DNA of 36,831 nt from an uncultured Lachnospiraceae bacterium (GTDB taxonomy: Bacteria > Bacillota > Clostridia > Lachnospirales > Lachnospiraceae), in assembly GCA_900315945.1 (NCBI GenBank), contig ONAZ01000022.1:29650-66480 (forward strand), given 5' to 3'. The position numbers were made by a program, and so were the translations under genes. The notes below the pieces were generated by a model. It saw nothing but the letters and a program-made list of their open reading frames with translations, searched no databases and was not told where the DNA came from. Below are positions 30,301 to 36,831 of this stretch, in pieces (the stretch's first letter is position 1; every line of letters begins with the position of its first letter).

Positions 30301-31820
30301 CTGCCATTGCTGAGTTTTATAATAACTTTAAAACTAAGGTTAAAGAGAAATTCCAGAACTTTAGTATAACTGAGTTATTAAGTAATGCGGGAAATATAGC
30401 AATCACACTGACAACTACACTTGCAGGCGGACTTACAAAGCTAGCTGACTTTACAGGACTCAGCACATTCTTTAGTAATGTGAAGACAAAGTGGAATAAT
30501 CTTAAATCTACGTTGAAGACTACTCTTAGTGGAGCATTTAGCTCAATCACAGGTAGCAACAGTTTAACATCACTGTCTAGTTTGTGGAGCGGTTTGAAAG
30601 AGAAGTGGGTAGATAAATCAGCGACACTTAAAACATTCTTAGGTGGTCAAATGTCTTATGTATCCGACTTAACTACGTGGACTAACGCATTTAGTACATT
30701 AAGAAGTACTTGGGCAGATAAGACAGCTACTATGAAGGCATATGTGGGTGGTGCAGTTAGTAGTATTGAAGATATTGTAAGTAACAGTGCTAACAGCTGG
30801 AAAACAAAGTTCACCACATTCGTTAACACTATTTGGCAAGACCATACAGCTACTATGAAGGCTACAGCTAATATAGGTGGTCAGGCTGATAATACATTAT
30901 CAAACTTTAAATACGGCGGTGGTTGGTATAGTACTGTAACAAACTTCACTAGCAAGATTTGGAAGGACACGCCAGCATTATTTAGCACTACTGCAAAAGT
31001 AGGTGATACAACTAATAACTCTCTGTCGGAAATGACTTCTAGTGGTTCATCAAATGGCTGGTATAAGAGATTTACAAGTTTTGTAAATACTTGGAAACAA
31101 GGTGCAACTGCTTTATTCACAAGTAAGTTCACTAACTCGGATACCAACTCACAAGGCTATAAAAACCTGACTGCATTACGTAGTGCATGGAGTCAAACAG
31201 CGACAGCACAGTTTACAAGCACTTATACTAACTCGGATATGAACTCTGCCGGTTATCAAAACTTTAATGCTTTGTGGCAGAATTGGTATGGAAGAAATGC
31301 AGACTTTACACTAAGTTTTTCAGGTAATACAGCAGACATTAAATCATTAGCAAATAATGTTCTTGATAAGGCATATGATGCACTTGATAGGTCTGGTATT
31401 AAAGTTAAAAATAAAGTGTGGATGGCACGAGGTGGTGTCGTTGCAGGACTTACAAATCTTACAGATATTATGGTTGGTGAAGCAGGTGCCGAAGCTATAG
31501 TACCACTTGAAAGAAACTTAGGTTGGCTTGATAAGATAGCTACTATGCTTTCCGACAAGTTATTAGCTACTGATTTACCTGATATAGTAACTGGTAAAAC
31601 TCTTCCATCTACACAAGAGTTTATTTCAACATTCAACGCAGGTACTAAGAATATCGAATACCTGTTAGAAGAAGTAATAAATAGACTGTCAGCACTTGAA
31701 GATGAGCGCAGTGATATGCAACCAATTCAAATACAAGTTGACGGTAGAACAGTCGCACAGGTTGTATGGGATGAAACTGAGAAGCGTTATAAGCAGACCG
31801 GCGTAAGATATGGATATTAG
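27348..31820 (+). CDS. Tape measure protein
   Basis: A 1490-residue protein whose length sets tail length. The N-terminal third is coiled coil (about residues 30-240). Hydrophobic stretches follow, including VVPALTTLINYLTTAMNALA and VLLTITSVALAAATKTLLA, typical of tape measures that insert in the host membrane. A Gly/Ser-rich linker (about residue 440) separates regions. Residues near 1090-1330 hold several W-x-D-x-x-A-T-M/L-K repeats. The C-terminus has the conserved VGEAGAEAIVPLERN motif. No peptidase or lysozyme domain recognised. AAAGGAGG precedes the ATG. Confidence 0.94.
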   Translation: MANNITLNVGVDASDAKSEMQRFGDVAQKAIQASDAKIQKMGLNLQNSVNKMEKLNGQMTELASKRVPTTEYTALQTKIKEVSSSLKQAKDSLSALEATSLHTEQYDYITQKIQDINKELQDARQNLGKSIATSGYSAETEAWTNKVADLEAKLIEAQQYQQELTEAGQKYANADEFTPKIEQVQSLEQELAQLRTQEEAMKAAGTDTMSGANTARYQDLENQMALARQQSIYMANNLDTAANSASKMSSNLSKGKSWMQRVKESCSSLISSLKRVGKQSTETGKTHNTSFKKMLTTVLKYGFGIRSIFLLYKKLRTVISTGLSEMSKQFSDVADDVYTLKNSWSGFKASLVSAFQPIFSYVVPALTTLINYLTTAMNALANFFALLTGQSYYYKAKKGNESVAKSIGGTGSAAAEANEELAEYDDLIVIEQDNSSGGGSGGSGSSDSDAWNWEKVDVEANSWVDKIKSAFSNWDFTELGAELSAKLTDVLKNIPWDTIYSYASNFGKGLATFLNGLITEDLFSALGTTIGNAIKTALTFLNTFGTTFDWTNFGSSIASGINAFVQTNPLSLAVDTFNTWANGILDTLNTAVEGVGWSTIGQHIADGIGKVDAWNIGWKLGTLVDNLVNGVYDLVSIKDTWTNLGTKVADGINGFFEGFSGKDLIDTMNAIKDGLFEAISTAIRKIKWDEVGKDITDFLNGVDLGTVLLTITSVALAAATKTLLATKLPALLKSECKGIIGFNGKAVSVGTVTLSVIASLVIGWEIGTKLYESLTGEEVEQSMLEECWDILDFIGGDSGTIQSRLTGYAKQVLSPLTFPVSVGWNLFEETSLYDTLKTYLQSGVDELKANLDNLINNSSISQTVSSLWSKIKNVFTSFFSGNGTYGHGYNGMPSEVASAYESSQASSFWNDMGKNIVDGIVEGIKLSLQTNPFTAPIVALYDAIKNALADKFDSHSPAKAMYEDGENILNGIIQGFKNAITSIPTAIAEFYNNFKTKVKEKFQNFSITELLSNAGNIAITLTTTLAGGLTKLADFTGLSTFFSNVKTKWNNLKSTLKTTLSGAFSSITGSNSLTSLSSLWSGLKEKWVDKSATLKTFLGGQMSYVSDLTTWTNAFSTLRSTWADKTATMKAYVGGAVSSIEDIVSNSANSWKTKFTTFVNTIWQDHTATMKATANIGGQADNTLSNFKYGGGWYSTVTNFTSKIWKDTPALFSTTAKVGDTTNNSLSEMTSSGSSNGWYKRFTSFVNTWKQGATALFTSKFTNSDTNSQGYKNLTALRSAWSQTATAQFTSTYTNSDMNSAGYQNFNALWQNWYGRNADFTLSFSGNTADIKSLANNVLDKAYDALDRSGIKVKNKVWMARGGVVAGLTNLTDIMVGEAGAEAIVPLERNLGWLDKIATMLSDKLLATDLPDIVTGKTLPSTQEFISTFNAGTKNIEYLLEEVINRLSALEDERSDMQPIQIQVDGRTVAQVVWDETEKRYKQTGVRYGY

Positions 31821-31834
31821 AAAGGAGTGGTAAT

Positions 31835-32269
31835 ATGTCAGCACCAACATTTAGAGGATATTTAATAAAAGCAGTTAAGACAGATGCTATATTACCACTC
31901 AAGTTCATTCAGTGGGACTCCTATAAGATAACTCCTAATCAACGTGAAGAGATAAAGGCTTATCGTGATGATAATACTAGAAACTTAACTAGAGTTACAG
32001 CAAGCGGTAAGAAAACAGCTATTGAGTTCAAACTCAGAGCTATGTGGTTAGAAGATATGATGGAGTTCCAAGGATGGCTTGGGGATGGTATAGAAGATAC
32101 GCAAGAAGCGCATGAGCAAAGAAAGATACAACTTGAAATATACGACACAGAAGAGAACGTATATAAAACAGGTTATTTCTATGTTCCTAATATGGACTAT
32201 ACAATCTTGCGTATTACAGATGATAGCATTAAGTACAAAGAGCAGACAATTAAGTTTATCGAATATTAA
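31835..32269 (+). CDS. Distal tail-region protein (DUF6711-like), 144 aa
   Basis: A compact beta-rich protein with LPLKFIQWDSYKITPNQREE and RMAVELKLRAMWLEDMM-like segments, matching DUF6711-type proteins that follow tape measures in many Clostridia phages. Probably part of the distal tail ring or baseplate adaptor. AAAGGAG precedes the ATG. Confidence 0.7.
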   Translation: MSAPTFRGYLIKAVKTDAILPLKFIQWDSYKITPNQREEIKAYRDDNTRNLTRVTASGKKTAIEFKLRAMWLEDMMEFQGWLGDGIEDTQEAHEQRKIQLEIYDTEENVYKTGYFYVPNMDYTILRITDDSIKYKEQTIKFIEY

Positions 32270-32280
32270 GGGGTGTTTAT

Positions 32281-34239
32281 ATGGCACAATTTTTACGAAT
32301 ACAAATATATAATAGTGCAGGCACTGAGATTGAATATGATAATAAACACGACACTGATTGGGGCATTACAACAGGTACAGCTAAACTTGAATCAATTATT
32401 ATGCTTGAGGAATTAAAGTATGGTACTGTTAATGCTAGCATGTTTGAAGTGCAGATATTCGGACTCAACATAGATTTGTCTAAGCGAAAAATAAGGGTTC
32501 GTATGGAGTATGATACTATTGATGATGACAGTGTTATCATAACAGATGAGGATAAAAAGCTCATTACAGATAGCGGTAAGCATTTTAAGTTTGTACATGT
32601 TCGTGCAAAAACATTATTCACAGGCACTATTCAATCAGCTAAAAAGAATAATGCAAACTCTCAAAGAGATATAGTTGCATATGATAGACTGTATGATGAT
32701 AAGCAAGTTAATATAGCTCCGTTTTGGGAATCATTTTGGTCGGGGCATGAGACGGCTACAATAGCACAATTTAGAACAGCACTATTAAATTATATGGGTA
32801 TAGACTATGTAGCTAAAACGCTACCTAATGATTCTGTTCAAATAACTAATACTTTTGCATATGAGGTAACAGAATTAAGTTTTGATACACTGCTACGTAT
32901 GATAGGTGAGTTACAAGCATTTTGTCCTCACATCAATGGAGTAGGTAAGCTAGAGTTTATTCAGTTGAATGATGACGCTCCGTTAGACATTACTAATAAC
33001 TCAGAGGGTGAAAGATGTTATTGGGAAGAATATACAACACAGACGATAACTGGTGTAGCTGTCTATGCATCAAGTGTTGAGCTATCACAAGTTGTAGGTA
33101 ATGAAGGAAATCTGTATAACATAGTTGGTAATGTGTTATTACTTAATATGACAGGTGCAGAAATCACAACAATATGTAATAATCTGTTAACCCATTTATC
33201 AACAATAAATTATACTCCATTTTATGCATCATTGATTATATCTCAACCCGAATCTAATCTTGGTGATAAGGTTATAACTAAATACGGTGATGGATATATA
33301 ATGCACTCTATATTATCAGGACCCTTACTTATAGATGAGTACGTAGATTGCAAAGCGCAAGGACCATATTTAAACACGACAGCAACACAAATAAATGATA
33401 GAATAATAGAAGCAAATAAACGTGCAGTTATAGAAAAAACCGTAGATGAGTTTTATAGTGAATATACTGACTATACTGAGGATACGACATCTACAATCAG
33501 TCAAATGTCCGATAGAGTCGTAGTTAAGGTGGACAGCAATGGAAATATAGGTTTAGCAGAATTAGGTGCTGACCCAGATACCGGAGTAACTCACATTCAA
33601 TTAAATGCTAACAGTGTTGATATAAACAGTGATACCATACAATTTAATAATGAGGGTTATCGTGTAACTGGTCCGATATTTACGTCTAACATACAACCAG
33701 ATAAACATGAAACAATTTGTGATTATTCAGAAATTACAGACAAATCATATTTTCCGCATATAGATTTTAGTAGCACAAAAGCGTTTGAACAGTTATGCTC
33801 TTATGTACATCTTAAATCTACTGCAACTTCACAGGAGCGTATATTTGGATATAATTGTTTTGTTATAAGTAATTTTACTTTTACAAGTCAATTTATTTCG
33901 GGAGACTTTAACGATAGGGTGATACCGAACCGCACAGTTATAGGTGTGCATCTTACTATGTCACGAACATCCTACACTCAATTTATATCGGATGGAGGGC
34001 GTATTTTAGATAGTGGCTATCTAGTATTACCATCTAATAAGAGATATACAGATTATCTTGGCACAGCATACCTATCACGATTGACGGAATATACTATTGG
34101 TCCGGGTGGTCCTAATATGGCTATTATTGCATATTTATCTCCAGAGGATATGATTGACCCTATTGAACAAGGTATGTGGGACATAGTAGAGGGTACCGGA
34201 GCAATAGTATGTGTTAACCCAGAGTCTACGTTAACATAA
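32281..34239 (+). CDS. Tail hub / tail-associated protein
   Basis: A 652-residue tail-tip protein. The first half (about residues 1-370) has hub-like features, including SVELSQVVGNEGNLYNI and LGDKVITKYGDGYIMHS, resembling baseplate hub (Tal/gp27-like) folds. A coiled-coil connector near residue 400 (TSTISQMSDRVVVKVD) leads to a VDINSDTIQFNNEGYRVTG segment and a distinct C-terminal domain that may contact the cell. No peptidoglycan hydrolase motif seen. It ends the core tail module. Confidence 0.8.
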   Translation: MAQFLRIQIYNSAGTEIEYDNKHDTDWGITTGTAKLESIIMLEELKYGTVNASMFEVQIFGLNIDLSKRKIRVRMEYDTIDDDSVIITDEDKKLITDSGKHFKFVHVRAKTLFTGTIQSAKKNNANSQRDIVAYDRLYDDKQVNIAPFWESFWSGHETATIAQFRTALLNYMGIDYVAKTLPNDSVQITNTFAYEVTELSFDTLLRMIGELQAFCPHINGVGKLEFIQLNDDAPLDITNNSEGERCYWEEYTTQTITGVAVYASSVELSQVVGNEGNLYNIVGNVLLLNMTGAEITTICNNLLTHLSTINYTPFYASLIISQPESNLGDKVITKYGDGYIMHSILSGPLLIDEYVDCKAQGPYLNTTATQINDRIIEANKRAVIEKTVDEFYSEYTDYTEDTTSTISQMSDRVVVKVDSNGNIGLAELGADPDTGVTHIQLNANSVDINSDTIQFNNEGYRVTGPIFTSNIQPDKHETICDYSEITDKSYFPHIDFSSTKAFEQLCSYVHLKSTATSQERIFGYNCFVISNFTFTSQFISGDFNDRVIPNRTVIGVHLTMSRTSYTQFISDGGRILDSGYLVLPSNKRYTDYLGTAYLSRLTEYTIGPGGPNMAIIAYLSPEDMIDPIEQGMWDIVEGTGAIVCVNPESTLT

Positions 34240-34287
34240 TATTATAGTAAACTAACATTAAAAAGAGTGAAAGTGAGGTGCAAGATA

Positions 34288-34941
34288 ATGGATGAAGATA
34301 TTAGAATAAAAGACTTACCCTTAGTAGAAGACGGAATACAGTCAACTGATTATATAGCTGTTGATAATGAAGATGATGGCACACGAAAAGCAACTATGCA
34401 AGATATTGCAGAAGCTAATATAAATGGCTTAGAAACAGAAGCAACTAATACAAAAGGAGCTATAAACGAGTTATTTAATAAGGCATCAAGAACGGTGTCC
34501 TTAACACAGGCTGAATATGATGCTTTACCAGCTAGTAAATTGAGTGATGATATAGCTTATTTTATTACTGATGGAGAACCTGATGTAGATAATACATTGT
34601 GGGCAAAGGTAGGTAGAGCTACACTAGATACTCAAGCTCAAAACTGTAGTGAGGCTATAAATGAGATAAAGCAGAGTTTATCTAACTTACTAACAATTAA
34701 ATCTATAACTGTTAGTCATGGTACGATAAATGCAGGGCAAGCTAGTACAATAACAGATGCTAGACTTAAAAATGAAAATATAATCATTTGTTCTATAAGT
34801 GTTGGAGGTTCGTACAATAGTGATTGTATTCCTTGGTCTTACTATGGAAGTGCAAATGGTTTTGTATCACGTTTAAAAAACACGGGAAGCAATCAGGCTA
34901 CAAATATTGTAGTAACTTATAGATATATAGAATTGCCATAA
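34288..34941 (+). CDS. Tail fibre or receptor-binding protein, 217 aa
   Basis: Opens MDEDIRIKDLPLVEDGIQSTDYIAVDN, a common N-terminal attachment motif of phage fibres in gut Firmicutes, then short helical trimerisation stretches (TKGAINELFNKA, SEAINEIKQSLSNLL) and a beta-rich tip ending VVTYRYIELP. It shares the EIKQSLS coiled-coil unit with the broken gene at 36005. ATG 34288 follows GTGAGGTG; an upstream GTG at 34267 is in frame but lies before that site. Confidence 0.72.
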   Translation: MDEDIRIKDLPLVEDGIQSTDYIAVDNEDDGTRKATMQDIAEANINGLETEATNTKGAINELFNKASRTVSLTQAEYDALPASKLSDDIAYFITDGEPDVDNTLWAKVGRATLDTQAQNCSEAINEIKQSLSNLLTIKSITVSHGTINAGQASTITDARLKNENIIICSISVGGSYNSDCIPWSYYGSANGFVSRLKNTGSNQATNIVVTYRYIELP

Positions 34942-34963
34942 TTTTAAATTAAAGGTTAGTCAG

Positions 34964-34984
34964 ATAAAAAAGCATTTTGTTGAC
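34964..34984 (+). repeat. 21-bp repeat upstream of endolysin, copy 1
   Basis: Begins ATAAAAAAGC and ends TTTTGTTGAC; identical to 36733-36753. Its end forms TTGACA (34980-34985), a perfect -35 hexamer, but I see no good -10 at the right distance. Confidence 0.65.
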
Positions 34985-35012
34985 AAAGTTAAATCATAAA
35001 GAGGAATATAGT

Positions 35013-35063
35013 ATGATACATATACACTTACCAATAGAAGTATATAGGAGGTTTATGATATGA
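35013..35063 (+). CDS. 16-aa leader peptide coupled to endolysin
   Basis: MIHIHLPIEVYRRFMI, with AAAGAGG eight bases upstream of its ATG. It contains the endolysin's TAGGAGG ribosome site and stops at an ATGA overlap with the endolysin start. This may time or couple lysin synthesis. Evidence is layout only. Confidence 0.4.
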   Translation: MIHIHLPIEVYRRFMI

Positions 35064-35992
35064 TAAATGTAATTCAAAAGTTAGCATATAAATCAAACTA
35101 TGGTAAAACTCGTAGTGCTGATTCTATTAAATATATAGTCATTCATTACACCGCCAATGATGGAGATAAAGCGTGGAATAATGCTAATTACTTCGCTAAT
35201 AATTCTAATCTAAAAGCTAGCGCACATTATTTTGTAGATGATAATTATATTTATCAAAGTGTGCCTGATACTGCAATAGCGTATTCAGTAGGCGGTAAGA
35301 AACTGAATAGTCATGGCAGACTTCACGGAATATGCACTAATGCAAATAGTCTTAATGTAGAATTATGCGACACTGAGAAGAACGGTAAATATAATGTAAC
35401 GCAAGCCACTATAAATAGAGCAATCGAACTTGTAGCACTGCTGATGTTCACCTATAATATTTCTAGTGATAATGTAATTAGACATTATGACGTTACTGGT
35501 AAAGAATGTCCTAAGTATTGGATAGATAATAACAAATGGGAGTTAGAGTTCAAACTTCCGTTAATATCTACTTACAACAAGAAATATCGGGTAGGTTGGA
35601 TTGAAGATGTAAAAGGTTGGTGGTATAGATATGAAGACGGTACATATCCAAAATCACAGTGGGTAACAATAGATGGTAAAGACTATTACTTCAATGCAGA
35701 TGGATACATGGCTAGCAAAGAATATATCAAATCTGCTGACTATGACACTAACAAGAAGCTCTATTGGGTAGACAAAGATGGAGCTTGGAACGGTAAAGAA
35801 TATACATGGAAGCAAGACGCAAAAGGTTGGTGGCTAGCAGAGATTGGTGGTAAATGGTATGCTCAAAATGAATGGGCGAAGATAGATGGCAAGTGGTATT
35901 ACTTTGACGATACTGGATATATGGTAGCAAATAGAATTAAAACGATAGACGGAAATGTGTATCAATTTAGAACTGATGGCACTTTAGTATAG
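35060..35992 (+). CDS. Endolysin: N-acetylmuramoyl-L-alanine amidase with cell-wall-binding repeats
   Basis: An Amidase_2 domain (residues 1-165) that cuts the bond between muramic acid and the peptide stem. Zinc ligands are His29 (IVIHYT), His142 and Cys150 (RHYDVTGKECPK), with Glu101 in the NVELCD strand. The C-terminal half carries about four tryptophan/glycine-rich repeats of the CW_binding type (GWWYRYEDGTYPKSQW, DGKDYYFNADGYM and later copies), which anchor the enzyme on the wall. There is no signal peptide, so release needs a holin, which is not obvious in this window. Confidence 0.93.
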   Translation: MINVIQKLAYKSNYGKTRSADSIKYIVIHYTANDGDKAWNNANYFANNSNLKASAHYFVDDNYIYQSVPDTAIAYSVGGKKLNSHGRLHGICTNANSLNVELCDTEKNGKYNVTQATINRAIELVALLMFTYNISSDNVIRHYDVTGKECPKYWIDNNKWELEFKLPLISTYNKKYRVGWIEDVKGWWYRYEDGTYPKSQWVTIDGKDYYFNADGYMASKEYIKSADYDTNKKLYWVDKDGAWNGKEYTWKQDAKGWWLAEIGGKWYAQNEWAKIDGKWYYFDDTGYMVANRIKTIDGNVYQFRTDGTLV

Positions 35993-36004
35993 GGGGTGTA
36001 AATC

Positions 36005-36501
36005 ATGCCAAAAGTAATATTAAATGGAATAGAATATGCAAGTGGACTCGACCAAACAACATATGGAAAGATAGGTGATGAACCTCTTGAGACAGAAGCG
36101 CAAGATTTATCAGGAGCTACAAATGAGCATGAAAATGATATTAGTGAGATAAAGCAGAGTTTATCTGACATGAAAATGATATTAGTGAGATAAAGCAGAG
36201 TTTATCTGACTTAGACACCGACTTAACGAATACCATAGCAAAGTTAATTCCATTTACTAAGAATCACACTAATATAGACCTTAACACACAGAGAGCAGAA
36301 GCCAAGATATTAAGTGGTAATAATTGGGTTAATGGCGCAAGTACTAACTATTCTATAGTGTTTATATTTCCTAATCCTAACGCTGATTATGTGTTCCAAA
36401 TGCAGATTATCAATAATTGGAATGGTTCTTTTAGAATTGCGGCTAGACACTCGAAATCGTCAAGTGAGTGGGGAGCATGGCAAACTATATTTAATTTCTA
36501 A
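36005..36501 (+). pseudogene. Tail-fibre gene frameshifted by a 41-bp tandem duplication
   Basis: The reading frame starts MPKVILNGIEYASGLDQTTY but stops at 36193 after 62 residues. The cause is an exact 41-bp tandem duplication: 36129-36169 is repeated at 36170-36210. Removing one copy gives a continuous 151-residue protein ending at 36501, with a coiled-coil SEIKQSLSDLDTDL followed by a beta-rich tip containing NWNGSFRIAARHSKSSSEWG, typical of phage fibres. It shares the EIKQSLS unit with the fibre gene at 34288. It could be a phase-variable locus, a recent loss, or an assembly error. Confidence 0.85.
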
Positions 36502-36531
36502 CTGAGATAAAAAGCAAAAGGAGGTGTTTTT

Positions 36532-36732
36532 ATGGCAACATCTAGTATTACACATAATTTTGTTATAAGAAACAAAGAAAGTGCAGTAAAGTTTGTTGAG
36601 GTTTTAGATAAGTCAAAAATTAAAAAATCAACAGTTGATTTTCGACATATATCCGATACAAAAGAGATAAAACATCTTTTGGATAAGTGTCGAAATGTTG
36701 GAGAATGTGAGAACTCTGATGTTATTAGTTAA
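36532..36732 (+). CDS. Small conserved-type phage protein, 66 aa
   Basis: Starts MATSSITHNFVIRNKESAVKF, an opening I associate with small proteins near lysis or fibre genes of gut-bacterial phages; no function known. Charged, single domain, no membrane segment. Ribosome site AAGGAGG. It is followed by the second copy of the 21-bp repeat. Confidence 0.6.
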   Translation: MATSSITHNFVIRNKESAVKFVEVLDKSKIKKSTVDFRHISDTKEIKHLLDKCRNVGECENSDVIS

Positions 36733-36753
36733 ATAAAAAAGCATTTTGTTGAC
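36733..36753 (+). repeat. 21-bp repeat, copy 2
   Basis: Identical to 34964-34984. TTAGTTAA just upstream and TTGACTAA at its end form an imperfect inverted repeat. It lies a short way before the strong promoter at 36768. Confidence 0.65.
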
Positions 36754-36767
36754 TAACTAGATAGAAC

Positions 36768-36809
36768 TTTACACTTGACAATTTTATATGTATAATTATT
36801 ATGTAAACT
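36768..36809 (+). promoter_or_regulatory. Strong promoter with inverted operator element at the window end
   Basis: TTTACA (36768-36773), 17 bases, TATAAT (36791-36796). The 12-mer AGTTTACATAAT lies on the minus strand at 36798-36809, just downstream of the -10, and continues into the same AATTAT seen in the capsid promoter. A ribosome site AAAGGAGG and an ATG at 36829-36831 show that a gene begins at the window's last bases. Confidence 0.8.
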
Positions 36810-36831
36810 ATAAAGGAGGTATATTCCAATG

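Noticed and set aside
28031-31636. Several minus-strand open frames across the tape measure gene
   Set aside because: They are antisense shadows of a long repetitive coding region, without ribosome sites.
34980-35012. Promoter TTGACA...TATAGT before the endolysin
   Set aside because: The spacer would be 21 bases, outside the usual range, so I list only the repeat.

Overview
This window is a contiguous stretch of a tailed-phage genome (siphovirus-like, or a prophage or phage-plasmid) from a low-G+C Gram-positive host. It is A+T-rich, has strong AGGAGG-type ribosome sites, and almost every gene lies on the + strand. The A118-type portal, GP20-type scaffold, Gp15 tail chaperone, DUF6711 tail protein and an amidase with cell-wall-binding repeats point to a Clostridia host, probably a gut Lachnospiraceae-like one. 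That host call is inference.

Layout: (1) 1-6222, replication accessory genes: a DNA polymerase III clamp loader (dnaX, holB, holA) invaded by selfish elements. dnaX carries an intein in its Walker B motif, and the middle of the intein is overprinted in the +1 frame by a Vsr/EDxHD-type endonuclease gene with its own ribosome site. A GIY-YIG gene sits between holB and holA. (2) 6227-8485: a consensus promoter, a tRNA-like element, tRNA-Gln(UUG), small zinc proteins, an HNH nuclease, a membrane protein, a 17-residue basic peptide and the small terminase. (3) 8486-9071: a terminator, then a repeat-rich candidate origin with several TTATCCA (DnaA-box-like) cores. (4) 9072-15428: about 18 small genes of unknown function, served by six promoters of one shared architecture (paired GACAG boxes 20-21 bp apart upstream of -35 and -10). 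The noncoding part at 14263-15020 holds two perfect host-type parS sites 42 bp apart and a minus-strand unit that looks like a structured RNA or a short peptide gene. (5) 15443-15704: two terminators flanking a phased repeat array, then (6) 15705-36501: terL, a basic protein, DUF4417, portal, minor capsid, scaffold, major capsid, connectors (with a second GIY-YIG gene), tail tube, chaperones, tape measure, tail tip, fibres and endolysin. One fibre gene is broken by a 41-bp tandem duplication. (7) The end: one small gene and a strong promoter reading into a gene that starts at the last bases.

A 12-bp element, AGTTTACATAAT, occurs seven times (one copy has C as its last base), always outside or at the edge of + strand genes, and mostly within promoters of structural or regulatory units. 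It behaves like the operator of a phage-wide regulator. No integrase, repressor, ParA/ParB, DNA polymerase or obvious holin is in the window, so lifestyle cannot be decided here. Functional calls rest on reading motifs by eye; no database search was run.
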